Origin: Allobosea psychrotolerans
Lineage (GTDB): Bacteria > Pseudomonadota > Alphaproteobacteria > Rhizobiales > Beijerinckiaceae
Direction of reading: 5' to 3'
NCBI RefSeq assembly: GCF_002917105.1
Contig: NZ_PQFZ01000003.1
Location: forward strand, 344,520-408,519
Length of the DNA: 64,000 nt
Below, piece after piece: positions 44,816 to 53,886 of this stretch (the first letter of the stretch is position 1; each line of letters opens with the position of its first letter). The notes beneath the pieces are model-generated. The model ran no database searches and was not told the DNA's origin. It worked only from the letters and a program-made list of their open reading frames with translations. Position numbers and translations under genes: made by a program.

Positions 44816-46231
44816 ATGCGTAGCCAGGTTGCCATGCGTATTCTAGTCGGATCGGGCCAGCCCAGCGTCGTCCTTCGCGTGTCGACGGTCTGCCTGCTTG
44901 CCCTGGGCGTCAGCGCCTGTTCCTCGGAGACGATGCGCTTCTCTGACGCGCCCTTCTCCAGCCCCTTCAAGAGCGCCCAGGCGGCCCCGCCCATGCGCGA
45001 TCCTGCGACCACCGGTTCGATCGGCCGCGTCGCCAGCACGCCGCTGAACCCGCCATCCGCCCCGGTCATAGCCTCGGTCCGCTCGCAGCCGCTGCCGCCG
45101 CCGCAATCGGCCGTGGCGCTGCGCAATACGGCTCCGGCCCCCACCGGCGGCAACGCCTCGGGGTGGTCTGCGCAGGGTGGCACGCCGATCGTCGTCGCCC
45201 AGGGCGAGACGCTCGACATGATCTCCTCGCGTTATGGCGTGCCGCGTGCCGCGCTGATCTCCGCGAACGGGCTTTCGAGCCCCACTATCGCGCCGGGCTC
45301 GCGCCTGACCATTCCCGTTTATAACGCCAATGCAGCTTCGGCCCCGGCCGCGCGGCAGCAATTCGCCCAGAGCGCGCAGGTTCAAAGCGACGCCCGGCCG
45401 GAGCCTGCCCGCAACCTCGCGCCGCCGGCCGCGACGCCGACAGCTCCTGCGGCCCGCATCGCGGCTCCCGCCATGCCGGCCAGCGCGACCGCCAGGGCCA
45501 AGGCTGTCGCCGAAGCCAAGGCGAGCGCTGCGGCCGAGTCCAAGGCGACCGAGGCTGCCCAGGCCAAGACCAAAGCCGCAACTGACGCGCAGGCGATGCG
45601 CGAATCGCGCGCCAAATTCGCAGCCGAGGCCAAGGCGAAGGCCGAGGCGCGTAAGACGACCGTCGCGGCGGCTCCTGTCGCGGCTGTCGCCAAGCCGGTC
45701 GTTGCCGAGGTGAAGAAGCCTGCGCCCGAGAAGGCGAAGCCAGTGGTGGTCGCCAGCGCGCCTGCCGCCGAGCCCAAGGTCACTGCTGTGCCGAAGGCAG
45801 CGCCTGAGCCCGTTGTTACCGCAAGCCTGCCCAAGCAGCCCGCCGAGGAGGCTGCCTCCGACAAGGCCGATTTCCGCTGGCCGGCGCGTGGCCGTGTCAT
45901 CAGCGGCTATAGCGGCAAGGGCGGCAATGAGGGCATCAACATCGCCGTGCCGGAAGGCACGCCGGTGAAGGCGGCCGAAGGCGGCACCGTCGCCTACGCC
46001 GGCAGCGAGCTGAAGGGCTACGGCAATCTGGTGCTGATCCGCCACCCCAACGGCTATGTCTCGGCCTATGCCCATAACGGCGATCTGAAGGTCAAGCGCG
46101 GCGACACGGTCAAGCGAGGCCAGGTCGTCGCCAATTCCGGCCAGTCCGGCAACGTCTCCTCGCCGCAGCTGCATTTCGAGCTGCGCAAGGGCTCCGCGCC
46201 GGTCGATCCGACGCCTTACCTGAACAACTAA
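44816..46231 (+). CDS. LysM/LytM (M23) lipoprotein, NlpD-like cell-wall hydrolase activator
   Basis: 471 residues. A lipoprotein signal (VCLLALGVSAC) is followed by a Pro/Ser-rich stretch, a LysM domain at about 120-165 (VAQGETLDMISSRYGVPRAA), and a low-complexity Ala/Lys region at about 220-340. The C-terminal M23/LytM domain is at about 355-465 (WPARGRVISGYSGKGGNEGI, QLHFELRKGSAPVDPTPYL). The zinc ligands are not intact: H-x-x-x-D is replaced by N-E-G-I-N, and the first His of H-x-H is Gln. Like E. coli NlpD and EnvC it is therefore probably a non-enzymatic amidase activator. ATG 44834 is an alternative start. It follows surE-pcm, the same order as in E. coli. Confidence 0.9.
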   Translation: MRSQVAMRILVGSGQPSVVLRVSTVCLLALGVSACSSETMRFSDAPFSSPFKSAQAAPPMRDPATTGSIGRVASTPLNPPSAPVIASVRSQPLPPPQSAVALRNTAPAPTGGNASGWSAQGGTPIVVAQGETLDMISSRYGVPRAALISANGLSSPTIAPGSRLTIPVYNANAASAPAARQQFAQSAQVQSDARPEPARNLAPPAATPTAPAARIAAPAMPASATARAKAVAEAKASAAAESKATEAAQAKTKAATDAQAMRESRAKFAAEAKAKAEARKTTVAAAPVAAVAKPVVAEVKKPAPEKAKPVVVASAPAAEPKVTAVPKAAPEPVVTASLPKQPAEEAASDKADFRWPARGRVISGYSGKGGNEGINIAVPEGTPVKAAEGGTVAYAGSELKGYGNLVLIRHPNGYVSAYAHNGDLKVKRGDTVKRGQVVANSGQSGNVSSPQLHFELRKGSAPVDPTPYLNN

Positions 46232-46233
46232 GC

Positions 46234-46279
46234 GATCCTGGAAATTCGAGATCCTGGAATTCCAGATCCCGGAATTCGA
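46234..46279. repeat. Three tandem copies of GATCCTGGAATTCGA-like 15/16-mer
   Basis: GATCCTGGAAATTCGA, GATCCTGGAATTCCA and GATCCCGGAATTCGA follow each other directly, three bases after the NlpD-like stop codon. Each unit contains a GAATTC-like palindromic core. Confidence 0.8.
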
Positions 46280-46313
46280 TCGGTACCCGCGAGACCCCAC
46301 CGATCGGAACAAG

Positions 46314-46343
46314 GCGGGGCGGTCCCAGGAAAGGCCGCCCCGC
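46314..46343. terminator. GC-rich hairpin between convergent genes
   Basis: GCGGGGCGG and CCGCCCCGC form a nine-base perfect stem around TCCCAGGAAAGG. The T-run after it is weak on both strands (TATTGCTTT on the plus strand). It lies in the gap between two convergent genes and could stop either. Confidence 0.45.
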
Positions 46344-46361
46344 TATTGCTTTGAGCACTGA

Positions 46362-46444
46362 CGTCATGGCCGGGCTTGACCCGGCCATCTCATATTCTCG
46401 CCTCATCCTGGCTGAGATCCTCGGAGCTGCGCCGGAGAATGACG
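46362..46444. repeat. Dispersed palindromic repeat, family D
   Basis: CGTCATGGCCGGGCTTGACC then CGGCCATCTC ... GAGATCCTCGGAGC ... CCGGAGAATGACG. It lies just downstream of the minus-strand ATPase gene stop and closely follows 37840-37922. Confidence 0.85.
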
Positions 46445-46458
46445 CTGTCAGCCGCGCC

Positions 46459-47337
46459 TCACCCCTCCAGCCTCTTCCCCAGCCGCCCGGCCAGGTCCTG
46501 GATGTATTGCCAGGCGGTGCGGCCCGAGCGGGAGCCGCGCGTCGTCGCCCATTCCAGCGCCTCGCGACGCAAGTCCTCGGGCGCGACCTTAAGGCCGAAA
46601 TGGCCGACATAGCCGTCGATCATCGCCAGATACTCGTCCTGGCTGCATTTGTGGAAGCCGAGCCAGAGGCCGAATCGGTCCGACAGCGAGACCTTTTCCT
46701 CGATCGCTTCGCCGGGGTTGATCGCGGTCGAGCGCTCATTGTCCATCATGTCGCGGGGCATCAGATGCCGGCGATTCGAGGTGGCGTAGAATACGACGTT
46801 CTCGGGCCGGCCCTCGACGCCGCCGTCCAGCGCCGCCTTCAGCGATTTGTATGAGGTGTCGTCGCCATCGAAGGAGAGATCGTCGCAGAACACGATGGCG
46901 CGGTGCCGGTCCGCCCGCAGCAGCGCCATCAGCACGGGCAGGCTCTCGATGTCCTCGCGATGGATCTCGATCAGCTTCAGCGGCAGCGCCTTGTCCTTGA
47001 GCCGCGTGTTGGTGTCGGCATGGACCGACTTGACCAGGGAGGACTTGCCCATGCCGCGCGCGCCCCAGAGCAGGACGTTGTTGGCGGGCAGGCCGCGCGC
47101 GAAGCGCTCGGTGTTCTCGGCCAAAGTGTCGCGGACGCGGTCGACGCCGCGCAACAGCGAGAGCGCCACCCGGTTGACCCTGGCGACGGGCGCAAGCTCC
47201 GCCCCAGCCGGGTGCCAGACGAAAGCGTCGGCCACTGTCAGATCAGCCGGCTTGCGGGAGGGGGGAGCGATGCGCTCCAGGGCGGAGGCGATGCGCAGGA
47301 GCGTCGCGAGCGTCTGGTCGGTAGCGGTGTCGGTCAT
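46459..47337 (-). CDS. DUF815-family AAA+ ATPase
   Basis: 292 residues. Walker A is LLWGARGMGKSSL, Walker B is AIVFCDDLSFDGDDTSYKSL, and sensor 1 is VVFYATSNRRHLMPRD, followed by LSDRFGLWLGFHKCSQDEYL. This is the DUF815 group of AAA+ proteins, whose function is not established. The N-terminal ~90 residues include DAFVWHPAGAELAPVARVNR. The start MTDTATDQTLATLL is chosen, since the upstream in-frame stretch is unlike the family. It is divergent from yajC. It is conserved near secDF in Hyphomicrobiales. Confidence 0.88.
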   Translation of the reverse strand: MTDTATDQTLATLLRIASALERIAPPSRKPADLTVADAFVWHPAGAELAPVARVNRVALSLLRGVDRVRDTLAENTERFARGLPANNVLLWGARGMGKSSLVKSVHADTNTRLKDKALPLKLIEIHREDIESLPVLMALLRADRHRAIVFCDDLSFDGDDTSYKSLKAALDGGVEGRPENVVFYATSNRRHLMPRDMMDNERSTAINPGEAIEEKVSLSDRFGLWLGFHKCSQDEYLAMIDGYVGHFGLKVAPEDLRREALEWATTRGSRSGRTAWQYIQDLAGRLGKRLEG

Positions 47338-47612
47338 CTGGAAAGCGCCTTGAAACAGGTGAGCCGCGGCAGCCGTACCCGACGGTACGGTTCGACAATC
47401 CGGTAAACTGCACCTCGCTGCAAAGCGCAAGGCCATTGCGCGAATGATGGCAAGCCCATAGGTGGGGGGCGCGGCTGGATGTCCGGCTGCTCTCAGATTG
47501 ATTTACCGGCGTCCGTGGCTATAGTCCGCGCGATTTTGACAAGCCTGACGATGCTTTTGCCGCGCCCCGCGGCCGGTGGCCTTTTGCGCCGCCGCGATGA
47601 AGGAGCCTATTC

Positions 47613-47936
47613 GTGATCACCCCTGCTTTCGCTCAAGGCCTCGGCGGCGGTTCCTCCGACGTGCTGATGTCGCTGGTGCCGTTCGTTCTGATCTTCGTCA
47701 TCATGTGGTTCCTGATCATCCGCCCGCAGCAGAAGCGGGTGAAGTCGCATCAGGAGATGATCAAGAACGTTCGCCGCGGCGACACGGTGGTCACTTCGGG
47801 CGGCATCGTCGCCAAGGTGTCGAAGGTCATCGATGACGGCGAGATCGAGGCCGAGATCGCCGAGGGCGTGCGCGTCCGGCTGGTCAAGGGCATGATCTCG
47901 GAAGTGCGCGCCAAGGGCGAGCCGGTCAAGAGCTGA
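47613..47936 (+). CDS. yajC: Preprotein translocase subunit YajC
   Basis: 107 residues starting at GTG (GTGATCACCCCTGCT). MITPAFAQGLGGG precedes a single membrane helix (LVPFVLIFVIMWFLII) and the signature RPQQKRVKSHQEM, then a small beta domain (GDTVVTSGGIVAKVSKVIDD). YajC associates with SecDF in the inner membrane. AGGAG lies 5-10 bases before the GTG. secD starts 55 bases after the stop. Confidence 0.95.
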   Translation: MITPAFAQGLGGGSSDVLMSLVPFVLIFVIMWFLIIRPQQKRVKSHQEMIKNVRRGDTVVTSGGIVAKVSKVIDDGEIEAEIAEGVRVRLVKGMISEVRAKGEPVKS

Positions 47937-47991
47937 ACGACGCACCGGCTCCAAAGCGAGCCGGCGCGCGACAACAAGGCTGTTCAAGCAG

Positions 47992-49602
47992 ATGCTTCGT
48001 TTCCAGGCCCGCAAGGTCATCGTCGTCCTTCTCGTGCTGTTCTTCGGTTGCGGTCTTGCGCTGCCGAACCTGTTTTCCCAGCAGACCCGAGACGCGATCA
48101 AGAACGGCGCGCCGTCCTGGATTCCGCGCATCCTGCTGCCGATCCACGCTGTCGTGCTCGGGCTCGACCTGCAGGGCGGCTCGCATGTGCTGCTGGAAAT
48201 CGACCGGAGCGACCTGATCCGCAGCCAGGTGACGCAGCTGCGCGACGATCTGCGCCGCATCCTGCGCGAGGAGCGCATCAGCTTCCAGGGCGGTATCGGC
48301 ACGATCGCGCGCGGCGTGCAGGTGCGCGTTCCCGAGGCCGCCGACCGCGCCAAGCTGCTGCCAAAGCTGCGTGAACTCGCTCAGCCCGTCGGTACGCTGG
48401 GCGCCTTCGGACCGTCCAGCAACAGCACGCTGGAGGTGACGGAGCAGCCCGACGGGCTGGTTCAGCTCTCGGTGACCGAGGCGGGCATCAATGAGCGCAT
48501 CCGCCGCGCCGCGGGACAGGCGATCGAAGTCATCCGCCGCCGCATCGATCCCGACGGTACGGTCGAGCCCAGCATCCAGCTTCAGGGCATCGACCGGATT
48601 CTCGTCCAGGTTCCGGGGCTGCAGGATCCGCAGCACCTCAAGACCATCCTGGGCCAGACGGCAAAACTGCAGTTCCGCTTCGTGGCGGAGCCGGGCGCGA
48701 CCGATGTCGACATGCTGCCCTCGAAGGATAATGGCGGCCAGCGCATCCCGGTCAGCCGGCAGGTCATCGTCGAGGGCGCCGATCTGATCGACGCCCAGCC
48801 GGCCTTCGATTCCCGCACCAGCCAGCCGATCGTCAATTTCCGCTTCAACATCCGCGGCGCGCAGCGCTTCGGCCAGGCGACGACCGAGAATCTGGGACGC
48901 GCGCTCGCCATCGTGCTTGATGACGAGGTGATCTCGTCTCCGGTGGTGCAGTCGCCGATCACCGGCGGCTCCGGCCAGATCTCAGGCAACTTCACCGTCG
49001 AGAGCGTCAACAATCTCGCCATCCTGCTGCGCGCAGGCGCATTGCCGGCGAAGATGACGATCGTCGAGGAGCGCACCGTCGGCCCCGGCCTCGGCGCCGA
49101 TTCGATCCATGCCGGCAAGCTCGCGACCTTGATCGCAACCGCGCTGGTGATCCTCTACATGCTCGCGACCTATGGCGTGTTCGGGTTGATCGCCTCGATC
49201 GCGCTGCTCGTCCATGTCTGCCTGATCTTCGGGCTGATGTCGGTGCTGGGCGCGACCATGACGCTGCCGGGCATCGCCGGCATCGTGCTCACCATCGGCA
49301 CGGCGGTCGATTCCAACGTGCTGATCTATGAGCGCATGCGCGAGGAGGAGCATCAGGGCCGCCCGCTGGTCTCGGCTCTGGAGGCTGGCTTTCAGCGCGC
49401 CTTCGCCACCATCATCGATTCCAACGTCACCATGCTGATCGCGGCCGTGGCGCTGTTCTCGCTCGGCTCCGGACCGGTGCGCGGCTTTGCGGTCGTCTTC
49501 ATCCTCGGCATCCTGACGACCGTGATCACGGCCGTGACGCTGACGCGGATGCTGATCGCGCTGTGGTATCGCTTGGCTCGGCCCAAGCATCTGCCGTTCT
49601 GA
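47992..49602 (+). CDS. secD: Protein translocase subunit SecD
   Basis: 536 residues. It has one N-terminal helix, a large periplasmic region (about 30-355) with LGLDLQGGSHVLLEID, and five C-terminal helices of the RND fold. The conserved SecD/F membrane motifs are GIAGIVLTIGTAVDSNVLIYERMREE and FATIIDSNVTMLIAAVALF. SecDF uses the proton gradient to pull proteins through SecYEG late in export. The periplasmic part is slightly shorter than in E. coli SecD (615). Confidence 0.97.
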   Translation: MLRFQARKVIVVLLVLFFGCGLALPNLFSQQTRDAIKNGAPSWIPRILLPIHAVVLGLDLQGGSHVLLEIDRSDLIRSQVTQLRDDLRRILREERISFQGGIGTIARGVQVRVPEAADRAKLLPKLRELAQPVGTLGAFGPSSNSTLEVTEQPDGLVQLSVTEAGINERIRRAAGQAIEVIRRRIDPDGTVEPSIQLQGIDRILVQVPGLQDPQHLKTILGQTAKLQFRFVAEPGATDVDMLPSKDNGGQRIPVSRQVIVEGADLIDAQPAFDSRTSQPIVNFRFNIRGAQRFGQATTENLGRALAIVLDDEVISSPVVQSPITGGSGQISGNFTVESVNNLAILLRAGALPAKMTIVEERTVGPGLGADSIHAGKLATLIATALVILYMLATYGVFGLIASIALLVHVCLIFGLMSVLGATMTLPGIAGIVLTIGTAVDSNVLIYERMREEEHQGRPLVSALEAGFQRAFATIIDSNVTMLIAAVALFSLGSGPVRGFAVVFILGILTTVITAVTLTRMLIALWYRLARPKHLPF

Positions 49603-49631
49603 CGCTGCCAACCCTTTTCAGGAGATAGCGC

Positions 49632-50585
49632 ATGCGTCTGCTTCGCATCGTTCCCGACAATACCCGCTTCAAATTCGTCCGCTTCCGGCGCTTCAGCTAT
49701 CCGTTCTCGGCCGCCTATTCGATCCTGACGCTCGTCCTGTTCCTGACTGTCGGCCTGAATTACGGCATCGACTTCAAGGGCGGCACGCTGATCGAGATGC
49801 AGGCCAAGGATGGCAAGGCCGAGATCGCCCAGGTCCGCTCGACCGCCCATGGCCTGGGCTTCGGCGAGGCCGAGGTGCAGGAATTCGGCACAGCCGGCGA
49901 TATCTCGATGCGCTTCGCCTTGCAGGCGGGCGGCGAGGCGGCCCAGCAGGCGGTTGTCGTCAAGGCGCGCGAGGCGTTCTCGGCGAATTATGACTTCCGC
50001 CGTGTCGAGACGGTCGGCCCGCGTGTGTCAGGCGAGCTGGTCCAGGCCGGCACGCTCGGCGTCGTGCTCGCGATCGTCGGCGTGCTGATCTATCTCTGGT
50101 TCCGCTTCGAGATGCCGCTTGCCATCGGCGCGATCCTGGGCACGCTGCACGATATCGTCCTGACGATCGGCTTCTTCCTGATCACACAACTCGAATTCAA
50201 CCTGACGTCGATTGCGGCGATCCTGACCATCGTCGGCTATTCCTTGAACGAGACGGTGGTGGTGTTCGACCGCACGCGCGAATTGCTGCGCCGCTACAAG
50301 ACGATGCCGATCGACGAGTTGCTCGACCTCTCCGTGAATTCGACGCTTTCGCGCACGGCGATGACCGCGACGACGACCTTCCTGTCGCTGCTGGCGCTGG
50401 TCTTCTTCGGCGGCACGGCGATCGAGGGTTTCGCGCTCGTCATGCTCTTTGGGGTCGTCGTCTGCACCTATTCGGCGATGTTCGTCTCGACGCCGGTTCT
50501 GCTCTACATGGATGTGCGCTTCGGCCGCCCGGAAAGCGCCGAGGAGAAGGCTCCCGCCGCCACAAAGGCCAAGGCCAAAGCCTGA
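49632..50585 (+). CDS. secF: Protein translocase subunit SecF
   Basis: 317 residues. NYGIDFKGGTLIEMQ is the SecF periplasmic start, and VGYSLNETVVVFDRTRELLRR with LSRTAMTATTTFLSLLALVFFGG are the membrane signature. It works with SecD. AGGAGA precedes the ATG. The tail is Lys/Ala-rich. A partial family B repeat (50595-50645) follows. Confidence 0.97.
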   Translation: MRLLRIVPDNTRFKFVRFRRFSYPFSAAYSILTLVLFLTVGLNYGIDFKGGTLIEMQAKDGKAEIAQVRSTAHGLGFGEAEVQEFGTAGDISMRFALQAGGEAAQQAVVVKAREAFSANYDFRRVETVGPRVSGELVQAGTLGVVLAIVGVLIYLWFRFEMPLAIGAILGTLHDIVLTIGFFLITQLEFNLTSIAAILTIVGYSLNETVVVFDRTRELLRRYKTMPIDELLDLSVNSTLSRTAMTATTTFLSLLALVFFGGTAIEGFALVMLFGVVVCTYSAMFVSTPVLLYMDVRFGRPESAEEKAPAATKAKAKA

Positions 50586-50594
50586 TTTCGCGCC

Positions 50595-50645
50595 TTGGTC
50601 CTCGCCCTGAGGCGCCACGTCACGGCGCCTCGAAGGATGAGGGCC
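50595..50645. repeat. Partial or decayed family B palindrome
   Basis: TGGTCCTCGCCCTGAGGCGCC-ACGTCAC-GGCGCCTCGAAGGATGAGGGCC. Only the outer arms of the family B element remain, with a short centre, between secF and the Mth938 gene. Confidence 0.6.
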
Positions 50646-50670
50646 GTGGTTGGACTGGAATGGATCGATC

Positions 50671-51048
50671 ATGGCGCGCTTCGACGGTTTCGTTCCGGGC
50701 CGGCATCAGATCGACGCTTTCGGCGCCGGCGGCTTCCGCTTTGCCGATATGAGCCATCGCGGCTCGATCCTGGCGACGCCGGCAGGCATCCGGATCTGGC
50801 CGGTGACGGCCTTTGCCGGGATCACGCGCGAGAGCCTGCAGCAGGTCCTCGACGAGGCCGAGGGCATCGATTTCCTGCTGATCGGCACCGGGCACGACAT
50901 CGCCTTCATCCCCGCATCCCTGCGCGAGGCGTTCCGCGAGGCTGGAATCACCATCGAGGGCATGGCGACTGGGGCTGCGGCGCGCACTTACAACGTGCTG
51001 GTCGGCGAGGACAGGCGGGTGGCTGCGGCATTGATCGCGGTTGATTGA
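50671..51048 (+). CDS. Mth938-like domain protein (NDUFAF3 homologue)
   Basis: 125 residues. IDAFGAGGFRFADMSHRGSILATPAGIRIW opens the Mth938/DUF498 fold, followed by IDFLLIGTGHDIAFIPASLREAF and GAAARTYNVLVGEDRRVAAALI. The fold is shared with human NDUFAF3, an assembly factor of respiratory complex I. It directly follows secF, as in many alphaproteobacteria and as expected for a mitochondrial ancestor. ATG 50671 is chosen; TTG 50650 is in frame. Confidence 0.9.
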   Translation: MARFDGFVPGRHQIDAFGAGGFRFADMSHRGSILATPAGIRIWPVTAFAGITRESLQQVLDEAEGIDFLLIGTGHDIAFIPASLREAFREAGITIEGMATGAAARTYNVLVGEDRRVAAALIAVD

Positions 51049-51121
51049 GCGCCTGCCATGACGACGAACGCATAGCCACGCACCCATCCTGGGCCTAGAC
51101 TGAGGGGCGAGCGAGAGCATT

Positions 51122-51180
51122 GCGCGAAAAAGTGAGCACCGGTTTTTCGCATGAGCAATGCTCTCAACTTTTAGGATCGA
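51122..51180. repeat. Dispersed repeat, family F
   Basis: GCGCGAAAAAGTGAGCACCGG then TTTTTCGC, ATGAGCAATGCTCTCAACTT, TTAGGATCGA. It fills most of the gap before the squalene-synthase-like gene. It makes the frame appear open upstream of that gene's true start. Confidence 0.7.
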
Positions 51181-51215
51181 GGCCTTCCCTCCGAGAGCTG
51201 GCCAAGGCGGAAACC

Positions 51216-52124
51216 ATGCCGCAGACGACGCAAACCGACGATCGTTCCAAGACCGTGGCGCCGGCCCTGCCGGAGGCTTATGCGCATTGCGCCGCGCTGG
51301 TGCGCGAGCATGACCATGACCGCTATATCACGACCCTTTACGCGCCCGAGGCGCAGCGGCCGGCGCTGTTTGCACTCTATGCCTTCAGCCATGAGATCGC
51401 CCGCGTGCGAGCTCTGGTCAGCGAGCCGCTGCCGGGCGAGGTGCGCATGCAATGGTGGCGCGACCTGCTTGAGAACGAGGCCAATGACCAGGGCGGCAAA
51501 CGCGAGGGCCAGGCCCACCCCGTCGCGGCCGCGCTGCTCGACGCCGTCGCGCGCTACCGTCTGCCGATCGCGCCGCTGACGGGGCTGATCGAGGCGCGCA
51601 TCTTCGATCTCTATGACGACCCGATGCCGTCCTTGCGCGACCTTGAAGGCTATGCCGGGGAGACCTCGAGCGCCCTGATCCGGCTCGCCTCGATCGTGCT
51701 GGCCAATGGCACCGATCCGGGCGGCGCGGCGGCTTGCGGCCATGCCGGCGTCGCCTATGCGCTGTGCGGGCTGATGCGGGCCTTTCCGTGGCACTCGGCG
51801 GCAGGACAGGTCTACATCCCGGCCGATATCCTCGCCCGCAACGGCGTGACCCGCGACGATATCGTGCGCGGGCGCGGCGGGCCGGGCGTGCTCTATTCGC
51901 TGAAGGAACTGCGCGAGATCGCGCGCAGGCATCTCAAGAAGCTGCGCGAGATGCGCGAGACGGTGCCCTCGGCGGTCGCGCCCGCCTTCCTGCCCGTCGC
52001 GCTGGTCGAGCCCTATCTCAAGCGCATGGAGCGCAGCGGCTACGACCCCTATCGCACGATCATCGCGCTGCCGGCCTGGCGGCGGCAATGGACGATCTGG
52101 CGGGCGGCGAAGGCGGCGCGGTAG
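51216..52124 (+). CDS. Squalene/phytoene synthase-fold protein (NDUFAF6-like)
   Basis: 302 residues of the trans-isoprenyl synthase fold, with DRYITTLYAPEAQRPALFALYAFSHEIARVR, MQWWRDLLEN, GYAGETSSALIRLAS and GVLYSLKELREIARRHLKKLRE. The first Asp-rich metal motif of true phytoene or squalene synthases (D-D-x-x-D in the AFCR..DD helix) is absent: that helix reads YAFSHEIARV. The fold without the motif is what is seen in NDUFAF6, a complex I assembly factor. Next to an NDUFAF3-like gene this role is likelier than carotenoid or hopanoid synthesis. ATG 51216 is chosen; upstream codons lie in a repeat. Confidence 0.82.
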   Translation: MPQTTQTDDRSKTVAPALPEAYAHCAALVREHDHDRYITTLYAPEAQRPALFALYAFSHEIARVRALVSEPLPGEVRMQWWRDLLENEANDQGGKREGQAHPVAAALLDAVARYRLPIAPLTGLIEARIFDLYDDPMPSLRDLEGYAGETSSALIRLASIVLANGTDPGGAAACGHAGVAYALCGLMRAFPWHSAAGQVYIPADILARNGVTRDDIVRGRGGPGVLYSLKELREIARRHLKKLREMRETVPSAVAPAFLPVALVEPYLKRMERSGYDPYRTIIALPAWRRQWTIWRAAKAAR

Positions 52125-52149
52125 CCGCTGTCGTTCATGACATCACTGC

Positions 52150-52296
52150 CGTCATTCCGGGGCTTCGCGTAGCGAAGAGCCCGGAACCCAGAACCGATGA
52201 GGGTTCCAGGGTAAGCCTCGGATACCAACGCCTCGATGAAAAAGCGCATCGGTTCTGGGTTCCGGGCTCAGGCCTGCGGCCTGCCCCGGAATGACG
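52150..52296. repeat. Dispersed palindromic repeat, family C variant
   Basis: CGTCATTCCGGGGCTTCGCG-TAGCGAAGAGCCCGGAACCC ... GGTTCTGGGTTCCGGGCTC ... GCCTGCGGCCTGCCCCGG, AATGACG. It lies between two convergent stops. Inner arms AACCCAGAACCGATG / CGCATCGGTTCTGGGTT are well matched. Confidence 0.88.
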
Positions 52297-52317
52297 CGGC
52301 GTGTCGTTGAGACAGCA

Positions 52318-53730
52318 CTACTCCGCCGCCTGAACCTCGACCCCGCCCGCCCAGGCCTCCATCTCCGCCTTCGCCCTTGCCGTCAGTGCGTGCTTGCGCG
52401 CGACGCTCTTGGCTGGACCCTTGAGCTTCTTGCCGTCGGGGCCATGCGTCGCCTGGCCCTCGATATGCGGGAACAGGCCGAAATTGATGTTCATCGGCTG
52501 GAAGGAGCGCGGGCCCTCGTCGATGGTGACGATATGGCCGCCGGTGATGTGGTTGACCAGCGCGCCCAGCGCCGTCGTCGCGGGCGGCAAAGCGAGGTCC
52601 CGGCCGAGGCGCTCGGCCGCGGCCATGCGCCCCGCCAGCAGGCCGATCGCGGCGCTCTCGACATAGCCCTCGCAGCCGGTGATCTGGCCGGCGAAGCGCA
52701 GGCGTGGATCGGCCTTCAGGCGCAGCCGCTCGTCGAGCAGCTTCGGCGAGTTCAGATAGGTGTTGCGGTGGATGCCGCCGAGCCGGGCGAATTCGGCGTT
52801 CTGCAGCCCCGGGATCATCCGGAAGATCGCGGCCTGCTCGCCATATTTCAGCTTGGTCTGGAAGCCGGTCATGTTGAACAGCGTGCCCAGCGCATTGTCC
52901 TGGCGCAATTGCACCACCGCATAGGCCTTGACCGTCGGGTTGTGCTTGTTGGTCAGCCCGACCGGCTTCATCGGTCCCCAGCGCAAGGTCTCGCGGCCGC
53001 GCTCGGCCATGACCTCGATCGGCAGGCAGCCGTCGAAATAGGGCGTGCCCTCCCATTCCTTGAACTCGGTCTTCTCGGCGGCGAGCAGGGCGTCGATGAA
53101 GGCCTCGTACTGGTCGCGGTCGAGCGGGCAGTTGATGTAGTCGGCGCCGGTGCCGCCCGGGCCGACCTTGTCGTAGCGCGACTGGAACCAGGCCTGGTCC
53201 ATGTCGACGGAGTCGAAATGCACGATCGGCGCGATGGCGTCGAAGAAGGCGAGCGAATCCTCGCCGGTGAGCGACTGGATGCCTTGCGCCAGCGCCGGCG
53301 AGGTGAGGGGGCCGGTCGCGATGATGACATTGTCCCAGTCGACTGGGGGTAGGCCGGCGATCTCGGCGCGGTCGATCGTGATCAGCGGATGGCCTTCGAG
53401 CGCGGCCGTCACGGCTTGCGAGAAGCCGTCGCGGTCGACCGCGAGCGCGCCGCCGGCCGGCACCTGATGCGCGTCGCCCTTGGCGATGATCACCGAACCG
53501 AGCCGGCGCATCTCCCAGTGGAGCTGCCCGACCGCATTGCTCAGCGAATCGTCGGAGCGGAAGGAATTGGAGCAGACGAGCTCGGCCAGGCCTTCCGTCT
53601 TGTGCGCCTCGGTGCCGCGCACCGGCCGCATCTCGTGCAGCACGACCGGCACGCCGGCCTCCGCGATCTGCCAGGCGGCTTCGGAACCGGCAAGGCCGCC
53701 GCCGATGATGTGTATGGGTTTGACTGTCAT
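52318..53730 (-). CDS. trmFO: Methylenetetrahydrofolate--tRNA-(uracil-5-)-methyltransferase TrmFO
   Basis: 470 residues. It makes ribothymidine at position 54 of tRNA using methylene-THF and [23 protein letters not shown] is the FAD-binding site, and Cys53 in [12 protein letters not shown] corresponds to the conserved cysteine of the family. [40 protein letters not shown] and [19 protein letters not shown] follow. The start [12 protein letters not shown] is clear. The gene stands alone. Confidence 0.96.
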   Translation of the reverse strand: MTVKPIHIIGGGLAGSEAAWQIAEAGVPVVLHEMRPVRGTEAHKTEGLAELVCSNSFRSDDSLSNAVGQLHWEMRRLGSVIIAKGDAHQVPAGGALAVDRDGFSQAVTAALEGHPLITIDRAEIAGLPPVDWDNVIIATGPLTSPALAQGIQSLTGEDSLAFFDAIAPIVHFDSVDMDQAWFQSRYDKVGPGGTGADYINCPLDRDQYEAFIDALLAAEKTEFKEWEGTPYFDGCLPIEVMAERGRETLRWGPMKPVGLTNKHNPTVKAYAVVQLRQDNALGTLFNMTGFQTKLKYGEQAAIFRMIPGLQNAEFARLGGIHRNTYLNSPKLLDERLRLKADPRLRFAGQITGCEGYVESAAIGLLAGRMAAAERLGRDLALPPATTALGALVNHITGGHIVTIDEGPRSFQPMNINFGLFPHIEGQATHGPDGKKLKGPAKSVARKHALTARAKAEMEAWAGGVEVQAAE

Positions 53731-53861
53731 GCCAGCGATGTGTCGCTACAGGCGCGCGCGGTCAAGAGACGGATCGACCTTGCGCGAGCTTATCCGGCAA
53801 TCGGCCGGCGGCTTTCGCCGCCGTGGAGCCGCGATCGGACCGCAGGCAGGGCCCAAAACGC

Positions 53862-53886
53862 AAAATGCCCGCTCGAAAGCGGGCAT
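53862..53886 (-). terminator. Rho-independent terminator of the DUF1127 gene
   Basis: Read on the minus strand: AATGCCCGCT-TTCG-AGCGGGCATTTTG, a ten-base stem with a stable tetraloop and a short T-run. It lies about 70 bases after the DUF1127 stop and before the trmFO promoter region. Confidence 0.82.

Noticed and set aside
51216..52124. Phytoene or squalene synthase for carotenoid/hopanoid synthesis
   Set aside because: The first Asp-rich metal motif is missing and no terpenoid genes are near; an assembly-factor role fits better.
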